Of a stretch of 19,547 nucleotides of DNA, positions 1 to 7,442 are shown one piece after another. This DNA comes from Planctomycetaceae bacterium. GTDB lineage: Bacteria > Planctomycetota > Planctomycetia > Pirellulales > Pirellulaceae. The DNA is taken from contig PADE01000018.1 in NCBI GenBank assembly GCA_002702965.1, forward strand, positions 62,756 to 82,302, read 5' to 3'. Below the pieces are notes generated by a model, which did not search any database, was not told where the DNA came from, and was given only the letters and a program-made list of their open reading frames with translations. The translations under genes were made by a program, and so were the position numbers. How positions within the stretch are numbered: position 1 is the first letter of the stretch; each line of letters opens with the position of its first letter.

Positions 1-189
1 GCGGCAATTGCGGTCGTGAGTTGTTACCGTGGGTTCCATTGTCGACCAGGCGCCGAGGGTGTGGGACACGCGGCGACCACTTCGTTCGTGGTTTCATTTG
101 TCTTGATCTTGATGTTGGATTTGTTCTTGGGAATCACGCTGGACTCGTTCTATTACGCGGTGTGGCCACAGGGGGCGAGCCTGTTCTAG
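1..189 (+). CDS. mlaE: MlaE-family ABC transporter permease, C-terminal end (partial)
   Basis: The frame is open from the first base to TAG at 187-189, giving the last 62 residues of a protein that begins outside the window. The residues GAEGVGHAATTSFV match the conserved C-terminal stretch of MlaE/YrbE permeases, and a hydrophobic helix follows (FVVSFVLILMLDLFLG), ending in a short tail. MlaE forms the membrane channel of the Mla-type lipid transporter that moves phospholipids between inner and outer membranes. The ATPase gene starts about 50-65 bases downstream and the MCE protein gene follows it, so the three look like one operon. An overlapping reading frame starting at 21 is a shadow. 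The family call is firm. Whether the rest of the gene is intact cannot be seen. Confidence 0.85.
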   Translation, partial: AAIAVVSCYRGFHCRPGAEGVGHAATTSFVVSFVLILMLDLFLGITLDSFYYAVWPQGASLF

Positions 190-253
190 GCGGTCTTCCG
201 AAAATAGGAAATGGACACTTCAGTTTCTACCGAAGGCGGGAGTGAGTATCACA

Positions 254-1072
254 ATGATGCAAACATCCTCCGACGTTGACGCGAATCAACCATTATTGCG
301 GTTGACGGAACTGCGTGTGCAGTTTGCCCAACAGACGGTCTTGCGTGATTTGACACTCGAAGTTCCGCGCGGGCAGACGTTAGCGATCATCGGAGAAAGC
401 GGTTGCGGGAAGACGGTACTATTGAAATCGATAATCGGTTTGGTTCGGCCCGATCAGGGGAGTGTGTTGTTCGATGGCCTCGACCTACATCGATTGAATG
501 AACAGGAACTCACCCGTGTTCGGATCAGAATTGGCTTTGTGTTCCAACAGGCGGCGCTATTTGACAGTATGACGATTGGGCAAAACGTCGCGTTCCCACT
601 GCGTTATCATGCGCGTATTGGGGCTTCGGAAATCCCAACCCATGTCGTCGATCGTCTCGCCGAAGTGGGTTTGCCTAAACAGGTGGTCTCGAAAAAGCCT
701 GTCGAGTTGTCGGGTGGTATGCGGAAACGGGTCGGCCTGGCGAGGGCTCTGGTACTCGATCCCGAATTGGTACTCTATGACGAACCGACGACGGGACTCG
801 ATCCGATCATGGCGGACGTTATCAACGAACTGATCATTCGTACCAGGAGCCGTTATACGGTGACGAGTGTGGTTGTGACGCATGACATGCGGACAGCCCG
901 CAAAGTCGCGGATCGAATCGTGATGATTGCACCGCTCGATCGCTTACGGTCTGACGAATGCCAGATCATTTTTGACGGACCACCCAGCGAACTGGATCGA
1001 ACGCAGGATCCACGTGTCGACCAATTTGTACGAGGCGAAGCCGGTGCACGACTGATGGAGTTTTCGCAGTAG
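254..1072 (+). CDS. mlaF: MlaF-type ABC transporter ATP-binding protein
   Basis: This is the ATP-hydrolysing subunit of a Mla/YrbF-type lipid transporter, acting on the cytoplasmic face of the inner membrane. Counting from a possible GTG start at 242, the Walker A motif GESGCGKT is at residues 51-58. It is followed by a Q-loop (FVFQQAALF), the signature LSGGMRKR, Walker B with its glutamate (LVLYDEPTTGLDP) and the switch histidine in VVTHD. The SGGMRKRVGLARAL form is typical of MlaF and its plastid relatives. The length of about 272 residues is normal. I place the start at ATG 254, with GGGAG upstream at a rather long spacing; GTG 242 in the same frame, with AAGG upstream, is equally possible. 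The gene lies between the permease and the MCE gene, on the same strand, with a gap of only 17 bases to the latter. Confidence 0.93.
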   Translation: MMQTSSDVDANQPLLRLTELRVQFAQQTVLRDLTLEVPRGQTLAIIGESGCGKTVLLKSIIGLVRPDQGSVLFDGLDLHRLNEQELTRVRIRIGFVFQQAALFDSMTIGQNVAFPLRYHARIGASEIPTHVVDRLAEVGLPKQVVSKKPVELSGGMRKRVGLARALVLDPELVLYDEPTTGLDPIMADVINELIIRTRSRYTVTSVVVTHDMRTARKVADRIVMIAPLDRLRSDECQIIFDGPPSELDRTQDPRVDQFVRGEAGARLMEFSQ

Positions 1073-1089
1073 ACGGATAGGGGTAGCGG

Positions 1090-2340
1090 TTGCAAACGCG
1101 ATCGCGGAAGTTGACAACGGTGAACGTGATGGATGAAAGAGCGTTACAGATTCGTGTCGGCGTCGTCGTTTTAGCGGCGATTGGCATTACGGGCATTCTG
1201 GTCGTCATTTTTGGTGAGGGCCAATCCGTGATGCGTCAGTGGATTGACGGTGATATGACGGTGAGGATCCAATTCGACAAGGCCCCTGGCGTGACACGTG
1301 ATACGCCCGTACGCAAGAGTGGTGTCCTGATTGGACGCGTCGCGCGGGTCGAACTTCTTAATGACGACGACGACCAGTACGGCAAGGTTGACTTGGTACT
1401 GAATCTGAGTCGCCAGTACACGATCCGCAAGACAGAAGTTTGCCGAATCGGAACCAATTCTCTGGTCACTGGTGATGCGGTGCTCGAGTTCATCAAAGCG
1501 GGAGACGATGACCTCGTGAAGGGAGGATATGATACAGATGGTGATCAGAAAATCGATGGCGACGAGAGGGCCAAAGCGCGCGCACCGATTCAAGACGGTG
1601 ATTATCTGAAGAATGGAATCGTTCAGAGCGACCCTTTTACTTCGATGTCTAAGATCGCCGACCGTATTCCTCAAGCACTTGCTTCAATCGAAATGACGGC
1701 CGCTGACATTTCAAGGTTGGCCCAGGGGTTAACCGATGTCGTGTCTGGAAACGAAAATCGATTCGAGCGCATCTTGACACAGGCTGATGAAGCATTGGTA
1801 CAGTTAACACGCACGATGAGTCGCGTCGACGAAATTGTTGGTGACCCCGAGATACAGGCCAATCTCAAACGGACGTTAAATGAATTGCCAGCCTTTGTAG
1901 ATCAGGGGAAGCAGGCGTTCCAGGAGGCGCGCAACACGCTATCCGAAGTTGAGCGTTTGACGAAGATTGCAGAAGAGAATCTGGCGAGTCTGAAAGGCCT
2001 CACGGACCCATTGGGAGAGAGGGGAGGAGAAATGGTCGCCGATGCGGCCGACACACTAGCCAATATCGAAGGCATGACAAAGCAACTCAGACTCATGACG
2101 GAACGTGTACAGGATAGTCACGGGACCCTCGGGTTGTTGATTCGCGATCCGGAGTTGTATCACCGCCTGAACAACGCGGCTGCGAACTTAGAGAAAATGA
2201 CCGTTCGGTTGGGTCCGATTCTTCGCGACGTCCATGTCTTTACGGACAAGATGGCACGCGACCCGGGTGGGCAACTGCTGAAACGAATGTTGGACCCGAC
2301 TCCCGTTGGCGCTGCCAGCAAGCTGCCCCGGCGTAATTAG
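1090..2340 (+). CDS. mlaD: MCE-family (MlaD-type) lipid transport substrate-binding protein
   Basis: This is the periplasmic, membrane-anchored lipid-binding subunit of the Mla-type transporter. Numbering from TTG 1090, a single transmembrane helix covers residues 22-41 and the MCE domain about 56-175, with the typical VRIQFDKAPGV, VRKSGVLIGRV and SLVTGDAVLEF segments. A long helical, coiled-coil-like tail runs from about 185 to 400 (for example EARNTLSEVERLTKIAEENL), then HGTLGLLIRDPELY, which recurs in MCE proteins. Residues 148-159 (DTDGDQKIDGDE) look like an EF-hand calcium loop inserted just before the last MCE strand. TTG 1090 has AGGGG seven bases upstream; ATG 1129 is the other candidate and would place the helix closer to the N-terminus. 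No mlaC or mlaB gene is visible nearby. The family call is firm; the transported lipid is unknown. Confidence 0.9.
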   Translation: MQTRSRKLTTVNVMDERALQIRVGVVVLAAIGITGILVVIFGEGQSVMRQWIDGDMTVRIQFDKAPGVTRDTPVRKSGVLIGRVARVELLNDDDDQYGKVDLVLNLSRQYTIRKTEVCRIGTNSLVTGDAVLEFIKAGDDDLVKGGYDTDGDQKIDGDERAKARAPIQDGDYLKNGIVQSDPFTSMSKIADRIPQALASIEMTAADISRLAQGLTDVVSGNENRFERILTQADEALVQLTRTMSRVDEIVGDPEIQANLKRTLNELPAFVDQGKQAFQEARNTLSEVERLTKIAEENLASLKGLTDPLGERGGEMVADAADTLANIEGMTKQLRLMTERVQDSHGTLGLLIRDPELYHRLNNAAANLEKMTVRLGPILRDVHVFTDKMARDPGGQLLKRMLDPTPVGAASKLPRRN

Positions 2341-2385
2341 CCCAACACTTGACCGAGGCCTAGCGATACCGCGGTCGAGTTGCCG

Positions 2386-2982
2386 TTAGCGGAAACGTGG
2401 ACGCGTTTGAGGCAGTGAAACGGTCGCCTGAGGAATGGCGTTGACGGGTGATGGATCGGCAACCGATGTCGATGATCCGGTAGGAACCATCGGGGAAACG
2501 TGGCCACTGCGCGCACTAGATCGAAGTGCCTCCGCCCGCTCCCGTAGCTGGTCATTCGTCACATTCGGTTGCGGGACTAACTGGTAATCCAAGACATGTT
2601 CATCTCGGAGTTTTCCCGGCCAGATATTCTCGGAGATAAAATCGATCGGCGGGATTTGGTACCACGGGGGTGAAAAGCGATGCTGCAGAGTCTCCGTACG
2701 GAACCGGTCTTTCATCAGTTTGATCGTGCGAACGCCATAGTAGGTGAAATCCGTTGAGACGGGAGATGTCCCGATAAGCTGATCGTCAACATAGATTGTT
2801 GCTCCGGGTGGAGTTGTACGGATCGTCATTCGTCTCCGCACACAGCCGGGTAGAGCGGTCGACAGGAGCACCAACAGCGCCCAACTGAATGTGCGAAATG
2901 GTGTCGAGTTACGCGTCGAGCGGTCCAAAGCAGAAATTCCCGTCGAGTGATTTGCGGGCGAAGTATAGTGCCGGCTTGTCAT
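2386..2982 (-). CDS. PEGA-domain lipoprotein
   Basis: A predicted lipoprotein of 198 residues. Numbering from ATG 2982, a basic N-region is followed by a hydrophobic core (WALLVLLSTA, 34-43) and a lipobox-like LPGC ending at Cys47. The PEGA domain follows at about 51-95 (MTIRTTPPGATIYVDDQLIG, then a YYGVRTIKLMKD strand pair). The domain is named for its PEGA-like turn, here PPGA; it is a small surface-exposed beta fold. The segment after the PEGA domain is rich in aromatic residues and proline (PPWYQIPPIDF). The C-terminal 50 residues are low complexity, rich in Ser, Pro and Thr, and probably disordered. The frame extends upstream to ATG 3078, but ATG 2982 gives a more normal signal peptide. 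The N-region is still long, as often in planctomycetes, and no good ribosome binding site is visible. It converges with the mlaD-like gene, 45 bases apart. Function unknown. Confidence 0.82.
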   Translation of the reverse strand: MTSRHYTSPANHSTGISALDRSTRNSTPFRTFSWALLVLLSTALPGCVRRRMTIRTTPPGATIYVDDQLIGTSPVSTDFTYYGVRTIKLMKDRFRTETLQHRFSPPWYQIPPIDFISENIWPGKLRDEHVLDYQLVPQPNVTNDQLRERAEALRSSARSGHVSPMVPTGSSTSVADPSPVNAIPQATVSLPQTRPRFR

Positions 2983-3106
2983 AAGTGGTAGACGAATTAT
3001 GTGTCGCCTGTCGTCGATCATTCGCTTGGTTGGAGCTGCGAACGTGGTTGAATTGGCGTAATTTTCGAGATGAAGCAATACGTCGTCTTCAGGCCTAGGC
3101 TATCGG

Positions 3107-3123
3107 GCGTGTACAATACACGC
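3107..3123. promoter_or_regulatory. 17-bp inverted repeat, possible operator over a -10-like element
   Basis: GCGTGTA and TACACGC form a perfect 7-base inverted repeat separated by CAA. It lies in the 334-base gap between the divergent PEGA lipoprotein and PP2C genes. The centre also reads TACAAT on the plus strand (3112-3117), one mismatch from a sigma-70 -10 box, but I find no convincing -35 box 17 bases upstream. A dimeric repressor or activator site is possible. As a hairpin, its 3-base loop makes it plausible only in RNA. No regulator gene is next to it. A second small inverted repeat (CGGGT, 5-base loop, ACCCG) lies at 3191-3205. Confidence 0.3.
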
Positions 3124-3316
3124 GCGATGTGACACGACACTGGTCGCCTATCCTGAATACTGGTTGGGAGTTGCAGATGTAGAACCGTTTCGGGTTGGCG
3201 ACCCGTATTGTAGATTTCGATCCCCTCGCCCGCCGTTGGGGTTTTCGAAATTACGGGACATCGGATAGCGCCCACCAACAAATGGAATCCTGTGGTACGA
3301 ATCGGCATAGTTACTC

Positions 3317-4594
3317 ATGGTTGATCAATCTGGAAACTGGCAGGATGGCTTGCGTTACGCCGCGATTAGCGACGTTGGTCGCCGCCGCGCCAACAACCAG
3401 GACGCTTTCAAGCTCGTTCCCTCGGAAGTTGATGATTGGACTCAGCGGGGACACTTGTTTCTGGTTGCCGATGGAATGGGGGCTCATGCCGCTGGCGAAC
3501 TCGCCAGCAAGATGGCAGTTGACGCGATCTCACACCACTACCATAAGTTCGCGAACTTATCGCCGCCGGAAGCACTCAACAAAGCCGTATTGGAAGCGAA
3601 CAAGGAGATCTTTCACCGCGGTCAGGAGAACGCGGATTTCCATAACATGGGGACCACGGCGAGCGCGTTGGTCGTGCTGCCCCAAGGCGCTCTGATCGGT
3701 CACGTTGGCGACAGCCGCATTTACCGCGTACGAGGGAGCCGCTTGGATCAGTTGACATTTGACCACAGCCTCGTTTGGGAATTGCGTAAACACGGCCAAT
3801 TGTCGGGTGACGACGAACAGTTCAGCTCGATTCCCAAGAATGTAATCACGCGCTCCCTCGGTCCGAATGAGGCGGTGGAAGTCGATATCGAGGGACCGGA
3901 TCCGATCGCCGTGGGCGATACCTATTTGCTCTGTAGTGATGGTCTCACCGGACGCGTGGCGGATGATGAGCTGGGCCCGATTCTCGCTAGCATGCCTCCC
4001 GAAGAGGCTGCCCACCTATTGGTTGACTTTGCAAATCTGCGTGGGGGACCGGACAACATCACCGTGGTTGTCGTCCAGGTTGTCGGAGAGCAGGTGGCGA
4101 CGCACATCGGTGCGTCGACACCTTTGAGAATTGGTGGGTCGCAGCGATCATCTGAGATGCCCCCGTTGGTTTGGGTGCTGAGCGGAGTTTGTTTCTTGTC
4201 GGCGCTTGCGATGTTCTTTCTCACATACAAGGGTTGGGCAATTGGCTCTTGTATCGCTGGGATTGTGTCGTTGCTCTTGGGTCTGTGGTGGAGAAGCCGC
4301 GTTCGATCTAGTGGCACGTCATTGGAGCCGGGTTTGCGGCTGGGCAATGGACCCCATGTAACGGTTGATTGTCCGGCGACCGAGACGTTTACGGACAAGC
4401 TTGCGAAGATCGTTGAGGAATTGCGTGAGGCGGCGGTTGAAAACGAATGGACGATCGACTGGGTTCAACTCGATACGCATTGTGAGCAAGCAGTTCGAGC
4501 AGCGAGTGCCCGCGATCATCGCACCTCGATTAAGGCCTACGGACGCGCGATTCATGCGATGATCACCGAACTCCAGAGACTGCAAATAAAATAG
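3317..4594 (+). CDS. PP2C-family serine/threonine protein phosphatase with membrane segment and helical tail
   Basis: A metal-dependent phosphatase that removes phosphate from Ser/Thr residues, the usual counterpart of bacterial Hanks-type kinases. Its catalytic domain spans residues 1-255 and keeps the key motifs: NNQDAF (Asp29), VADGMGAH (Asp52), MGTTASAL (111-118), HVGDSRIY (129-136), CSDGLTG (206-212, Asp208) and GGPDNITVV (243-251, Asp246). Two hydrophobic helices follow at about 284-303 and 306-325, with a basic stretch WWRSRVR after them. A cytosolic-looking helical region of about 75 residues ends the protein; its last part (residues 388-424) has a TPR-like spacing of Ala and Tyr. The domain order is phosphatase, helical hairpin, tail. 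The start ATG 3317 has no clear Shine-Dalgarno sequence. A weak hairpin (AGGCC, 13-base loop, GGCCTTT) overlaps the stop codon. No kinase gene is in the window. Confidence 0.92.
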   Translation: MVDQSGNWQDGLRYAAISDVGRRRANNQDAFKLVPSEVDDWTQRGHLFLVADGMGAHAAGELASKMAVDAISHHYHKFANLSPPEALNKAVLEANKEIFHRGQENADFHNMGTTASALVVLPQGALIGHVGDSRIYRVRGSRLDQLTFDHSLVWELRKHGQLSGDDEQFSSIPKNVITRSLGPNEAVEVDIEGPDPIAVGDTYLLCSDGLTGRVADDELGPILASMPPEEAAHLLVDFANLRGGPDNITVVVVQVVGEQVATHIGASTPLRIGGSQRSSEMPPLVWVLSGVCFLSALAMFFLTYKGWAIGSCIAGIVSLLLGLWWRSRVRSSGTSLEPGLRLGNGPHVTVDCPATETFTDKLAKIVEELREAAVENEWTIDWVQLDTHCEQAVRAASARDHRTSIKAYGRAIHAMITELQRLQIK

Positions 4595-4704
4595 GCCTAG
4601 TCGATCAACGGGCCTTTGCCGCCTAGGTGGTGTGCTCTATTTAACAAGCGTCCGGTTCTAGACTCGCTACGAGTTGCGATGACCCGTCGGTTCGTTCTGG
4701 CGAG

Positions 4705-5688
4705 TCAGGCTGCTCGGTTCATCGGCGTTTGTTTTGGCCGTCGACAGACGCTGAGGATCCTCGCCAGCCGGTCATTTGCAAACAGGCGTGCGCCGTGTTG
4801 CCGATGTAGCGTCTGCCAACGATCGCGCATGTAGCTCCACCGCAGGTGATAGCTGATGCGGTTGTAGCGACTTATCGCCGAACGGGAACATTCATAGCTG
4901 CTCGCGTCTAGAGTGAATCTCTCTTCGTCAGTTCGTTCGAGCAGGACCATCAAGCTTTTGGCGTTGGAACTGGAGAGAACGCGCTTGATGCGAAAGCCGC
5001 ATTTTCGCGCCAGCATCGTCAGAGTCGGACGGGTAAAGTTGTAAACATGTGCGAAATGGAACAACTTGCCAGGGCTCGAGTGAGGCGCTTCGAGGTTCGG
5101 TACCTCGACATAAAGTTGCCCACCTGGATTTAACAGCTGTCGGATTTTCCGCATTGCCTGCGTGGGTTGATTGAAGTGTTCCAGCACGTGAACCAGCAGC
5201 ACTATGTCGTATTGGTTGAGGGGATCCAAGTCCTGTAGGAATCCATAGGATACGTTGGCCAGTAGTTGCCGTTCAGCGAACTGTTGAAATCCGCGCCCGG
5301 GCTCGATCCCGGATGCGGTCAGCCCGGCCAGTTCGAATTGCTTGACGTTACACCCCATCCCGGCGCCAACTTCAAACACACTCTCGCGATCACGGATGTA
5401 TGGGGAGAGGTGTTGTACCAGTTCATTTCCGCGACGCCACTCCCGTAACACACGTCTGGCCGATGGCGAGTACTCACCGTGATAATCTATCCGGTAGTGG
5501 CGAGCGTAGTACTCGGCGAGTTGATCGTCGTTGGGAATCGCCTCATGAGAAACGAGCCCGCAGCGTCCGCAAAGGGCCGTCGTTAGTGGTCGGCCTTTGC
5601 GATCATGCTGGGAGAGGACTTCGAATTCGGTACCCTCGCACAACACGCAAGGGTCACAACGCGTCGACTTAGGCAATGACGATGTCAT
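4705..5688 (-). CDS. Class I SAM-dependent methyltransferase with N-terminal zinc ribbon
   Basis: A Methyltransf_23-like enzyme. Numbering from TTG 5700, the N-terminus carries CVLC (18-21) and CGRC (44-47), a zinc-ribbon pattern often found in this methyltransferase group. The SAM-binding glycine motif is FEVGAGMGC (109-117). IEPGR follows at 132-136, then LLVHVLEHF (168-176) and LNPGGQLYVEVPN (190-202), all hallmarks of the fold. The C-terminal 70 residues are rich in Arg and Tyr and I do not recognise them. Related proteins act on sugars, lipids or small molecules in surface glycan clusters, but the substrate cannot be read here. I prefer ATG 5688 (GGAA upstream) over TTG 5700. It stands alone, convergent with the PP2C gene (110-base gap), with no glycan cluster around it. 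Confidence 0.87.
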   Translation of the reverse strand: MTSSLPKSTRCDPCVLCEGTEFEVLSQHDRKGRPLTTALCGRCGLVSHEAIPNDDQLAEYYARHYRIDYHGEYSPSARRVLREWRRGNELVQHLSPYIRDRESVFEVGAGMGCNVKQFELAGLTASGIEPGRGFQQFAERQLLANVSYGFLQDLDPLNQYDIVLLVHVLEHFNQPTQAMRKIRQLLNPGGQLYVEVPNLEAPHSSPGKLFHFAHVYNFTRPTLTMLARKCGFRIKRVLSSSNAKSLMVLLERTDEERFTLDASSYECSRSAISRYNRISYHLRWSYMRDRWQTLHRQHGARLFANDRLARILSVCRRPKQTPMNRAA

Positions 5689-6251
5689 CTGCGATTCCAA
5701 GTGAGGGTGGCCGAAAAGCGGTGAGCCTCATGTCAGTTACGCGCGACAAATGTCAGCGACGTGCAACACGGTAGGGCCATCCATACAGGGTATCGGGTCG
5801 GCGGTTGTCTCGGACCCGTTTTGTCGCATCATGACGCCGTATGCGCGGCGTTCTCTGCTGCCGTTGAGAATCCAGGTGTGGGGAACGTATCGGTTCCGTA
5901 ACCGGGTGTCAATCGACATCGAAGATTCGTCGTCGAGCATTCCGAAAAGTCTCGTTCCCTGACTTCCGGAAAAGTGCTAGATTCCATCGCTGCTGGATAA
6001 CGCTGGCCGGCGATCCTTTGCGCTTAGATACGAAAGTGGGTGGCCAGATACACGGGATGGGACGATCTTGGCCAGTGGCGTCTGTATAGTTTGCCGGATG
6101 TTTGCATGGGAAGTCGACAAGGCAGCTCGTGCGAATGTGGCTTGTTTGCTGCTCGAACACCGAGATGGAATCTGCCGTGAGATGCGAGCTTAGAACCGCG
6201 TGGGAACGTGAATCTGGAGTCGTTTCGACGCCTGGTAGAGCGAATTGATCC
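5689..6251. other. Long gap with one possible small gene, upstream of the LptF-type gene
   Basis: This stretch lies between two divergent genes. Apart from the possible 67-residue gene at 5737-5940, I see no recognisable gene. TATAGT at 6085-6090 is a -10-like hexamer facing the permease gene, but its -35 region is poor and it sits about 160 bases from the start codon. A TTCCGGAA palindrome lies near 5965-5972. No tRNA-like fold or repeat array was found. Confidence 0.4.
5737..5940 (-). CDS. Possible small protein of 67 residues, unknown function
   Basis: An open frame from ATG 5940 to TAA at 5737. The product is hydrophilic with no signal peptide or membrane helix; it includes YVPHTWILNGSRERRAYGV and ends in LHVADICRA. 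Amino-acid composition looks like a globular protein: Trp, Cys, His and Met are all present without low complexity. By hand count about 70 percent of its codons (47 of 67) end in G or C, which supports coding on this strand. No good Shine-Dalgarno sequence precedes ATG 5940 or the internal ATG at 5919. An overlapping plus-strand frame (5750-5962) looks less protein-like. I do not recognise a family. It could be a real planctomycete small protein or a chance frame. Confidence 0.42.
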   Translation of the reverse strand: MLDDESSMSIDTRLRNRYVPHTWILNGSRERRAYGVMMRQNGSETTADPIPCMDGPTVLHVADICRA

Positions 6252-7424
6252 ATGCAGCGGATCACACGTTATGTCGTCTTTGAGCTCTTACGGGTGTTTG
6301 TTGTTGCCCTGGCAGCACTGACTCTCTTGCTGTTGTTGGGCGTATTAGGCCAAGAGGCGATTCGCCAGGGCGTCGGGCCGGCCCCTCTACTGCAGATGAT
6401 CCCGTACGTGGTGCCGATCGCATTGCGATTCGCCGTTCCGGCAACCGTGTTGTTTGCCGTCTGCAGCGTATTTGGACGGATTTCTTCCGACAACGAGGTA
6501 ATCGCGCTTAAGTCGCTGGGGATTTCTCCCTGGACGCTTGTCTGGCCAGCGTTGGTACTCGCGTTTCTGTTGAGTTTATTGACCGTTGCAATCAACGATG
6601 TGGCAGTTTCTTGGGGCAAGCGGGGAGTACAGCGTGTGGTCTTGCAATCGGTGGAACAGATTGCCTATGGAATGTTGAGAACAGGACGGTCGTACCGTCG
6701 CCAGAGGTTCTCGATCAGCGTGCGTCGAGTTGATGGGCGTCGGTTGATCCAACCGACGTTGGTCTTTCATACCGCAGAAGAGTCTACCGGACCGATCACG
6801 TTTACTGCGGACGAGGCCGAGTTGCGATTTGACCGCGATCGCAACACGTTAAGATTTCACATGGTCAACGGCGAACTAGAGGGTGAAAACGTCACGGGAA
6901 TATTGCGTGATGAAATTGTGGAAATCCCGTCACCGCTGACCGACTTATCCGGTCGTCCGGGCGACTATCCCCTGCGCGAGATTCCTGGTCAGATGCAGCT
7001 TCAGCAACAGGTCATGGAGAGGCTCGAACAGGAGTTAGCCATCGATGCTGCGTTCGCGATGACGGTGGGAGATTTTGCAACATTGCAGAGTCCCGAAATG
7101 GAGCAGCGGCGTGTGCGAATCAAAACCGAAACCGCACGTTGGTACCGCTTGCAGACGGAGCCATGGAGGCGCTGGGCCAATGGGTTCAGCTGTTTTTTCT
7201 TTGTGATGGTTGGGGTGCCGTTGGCAACGCGTTTTCGTACTGCTGATTTTTGGGCAACTTTCGCGGGGTGCTTTCTGCCGATCCTGGCAGTCTATTACCC
7301 GTTGTTGATGTATGGGACTGACCGGGCCAAATGCGGGCAGTTGCCTCCCTACAGCGTGTGGTTGGGCAATGCCGTTCTATGCGTGATTGGGATGCTACTA
7401 TTGCTGAGCATGCGCCGCCGTTGA
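6252..7424 (+). CDS. LptF/LptG-family (YjgP/YjgQ) permease
   Basis: An integral inner-membrane protein of the family that, with the LptB ATPase, extracts lipopolysaccharide and passes it to the Lpt bridge. The topology fits: three N-terminal helices (about 12-32, 48-72 and 98-116), a large polar periplasmic domain of beta type (about 120-300), and three C-terminal helices in the last 85 residues. The family stretch RISSDNEVIALKSLGISPW (residues 76-94) is clear, as is the C-terminal WRRWANGFSCFFFVMVGVPL. The length of 390 residues is slightly above the usual 350-370. Whether it is LptF or LptG cannot be told from one gene; no partner is adjacent. The gene stands alone and ends only 18 bases from the end of the convergent uppP. 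Confidence 0.88.
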   Translation: MQRITRYVVFELLRVFVVALAALTLLLLLGVLGQEAIRQGVGPAPLLQMIPYVVPIALRFAVPATVLFAVCSVFGRISSDNEVIALKSLGISPWTLVWPALVLAFLLSLLTVAINDVAVSWGKRGVQRVVLQSVEQIAYGMLRTGRSYRRQRFSISVRRVDGRRLIQPTLVFHTAEESTGPITFTADEAELRFDRDRNTLRFHMVNGELEGENVTGILRDEIVEIPSPLTDLSGRPGDYPLREIPGQMQLQQQVMERLEQELAIDAAFAMTVGDFATLQSPEMEQRRVRIKTETARWYRLQTEPWRRWANGFSCFFFVMVGVPLATRFRTADFWATFAGCFLPILAVYYPLLMYGTDRAKCGQLPPYSVWLGNAVLCVIGMLLLLSMRRR

Positions 7425-7442
7425 CCAACACGAAGGCCAGCT

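Noticed and set aside
4661..4675. Short hairpin ACTCG-CTA-CGAGT between the convergent PP2C and methyltransferase genes
   Set aside because: The five-pair stem without a T run on either side is too weak to call a terminator.
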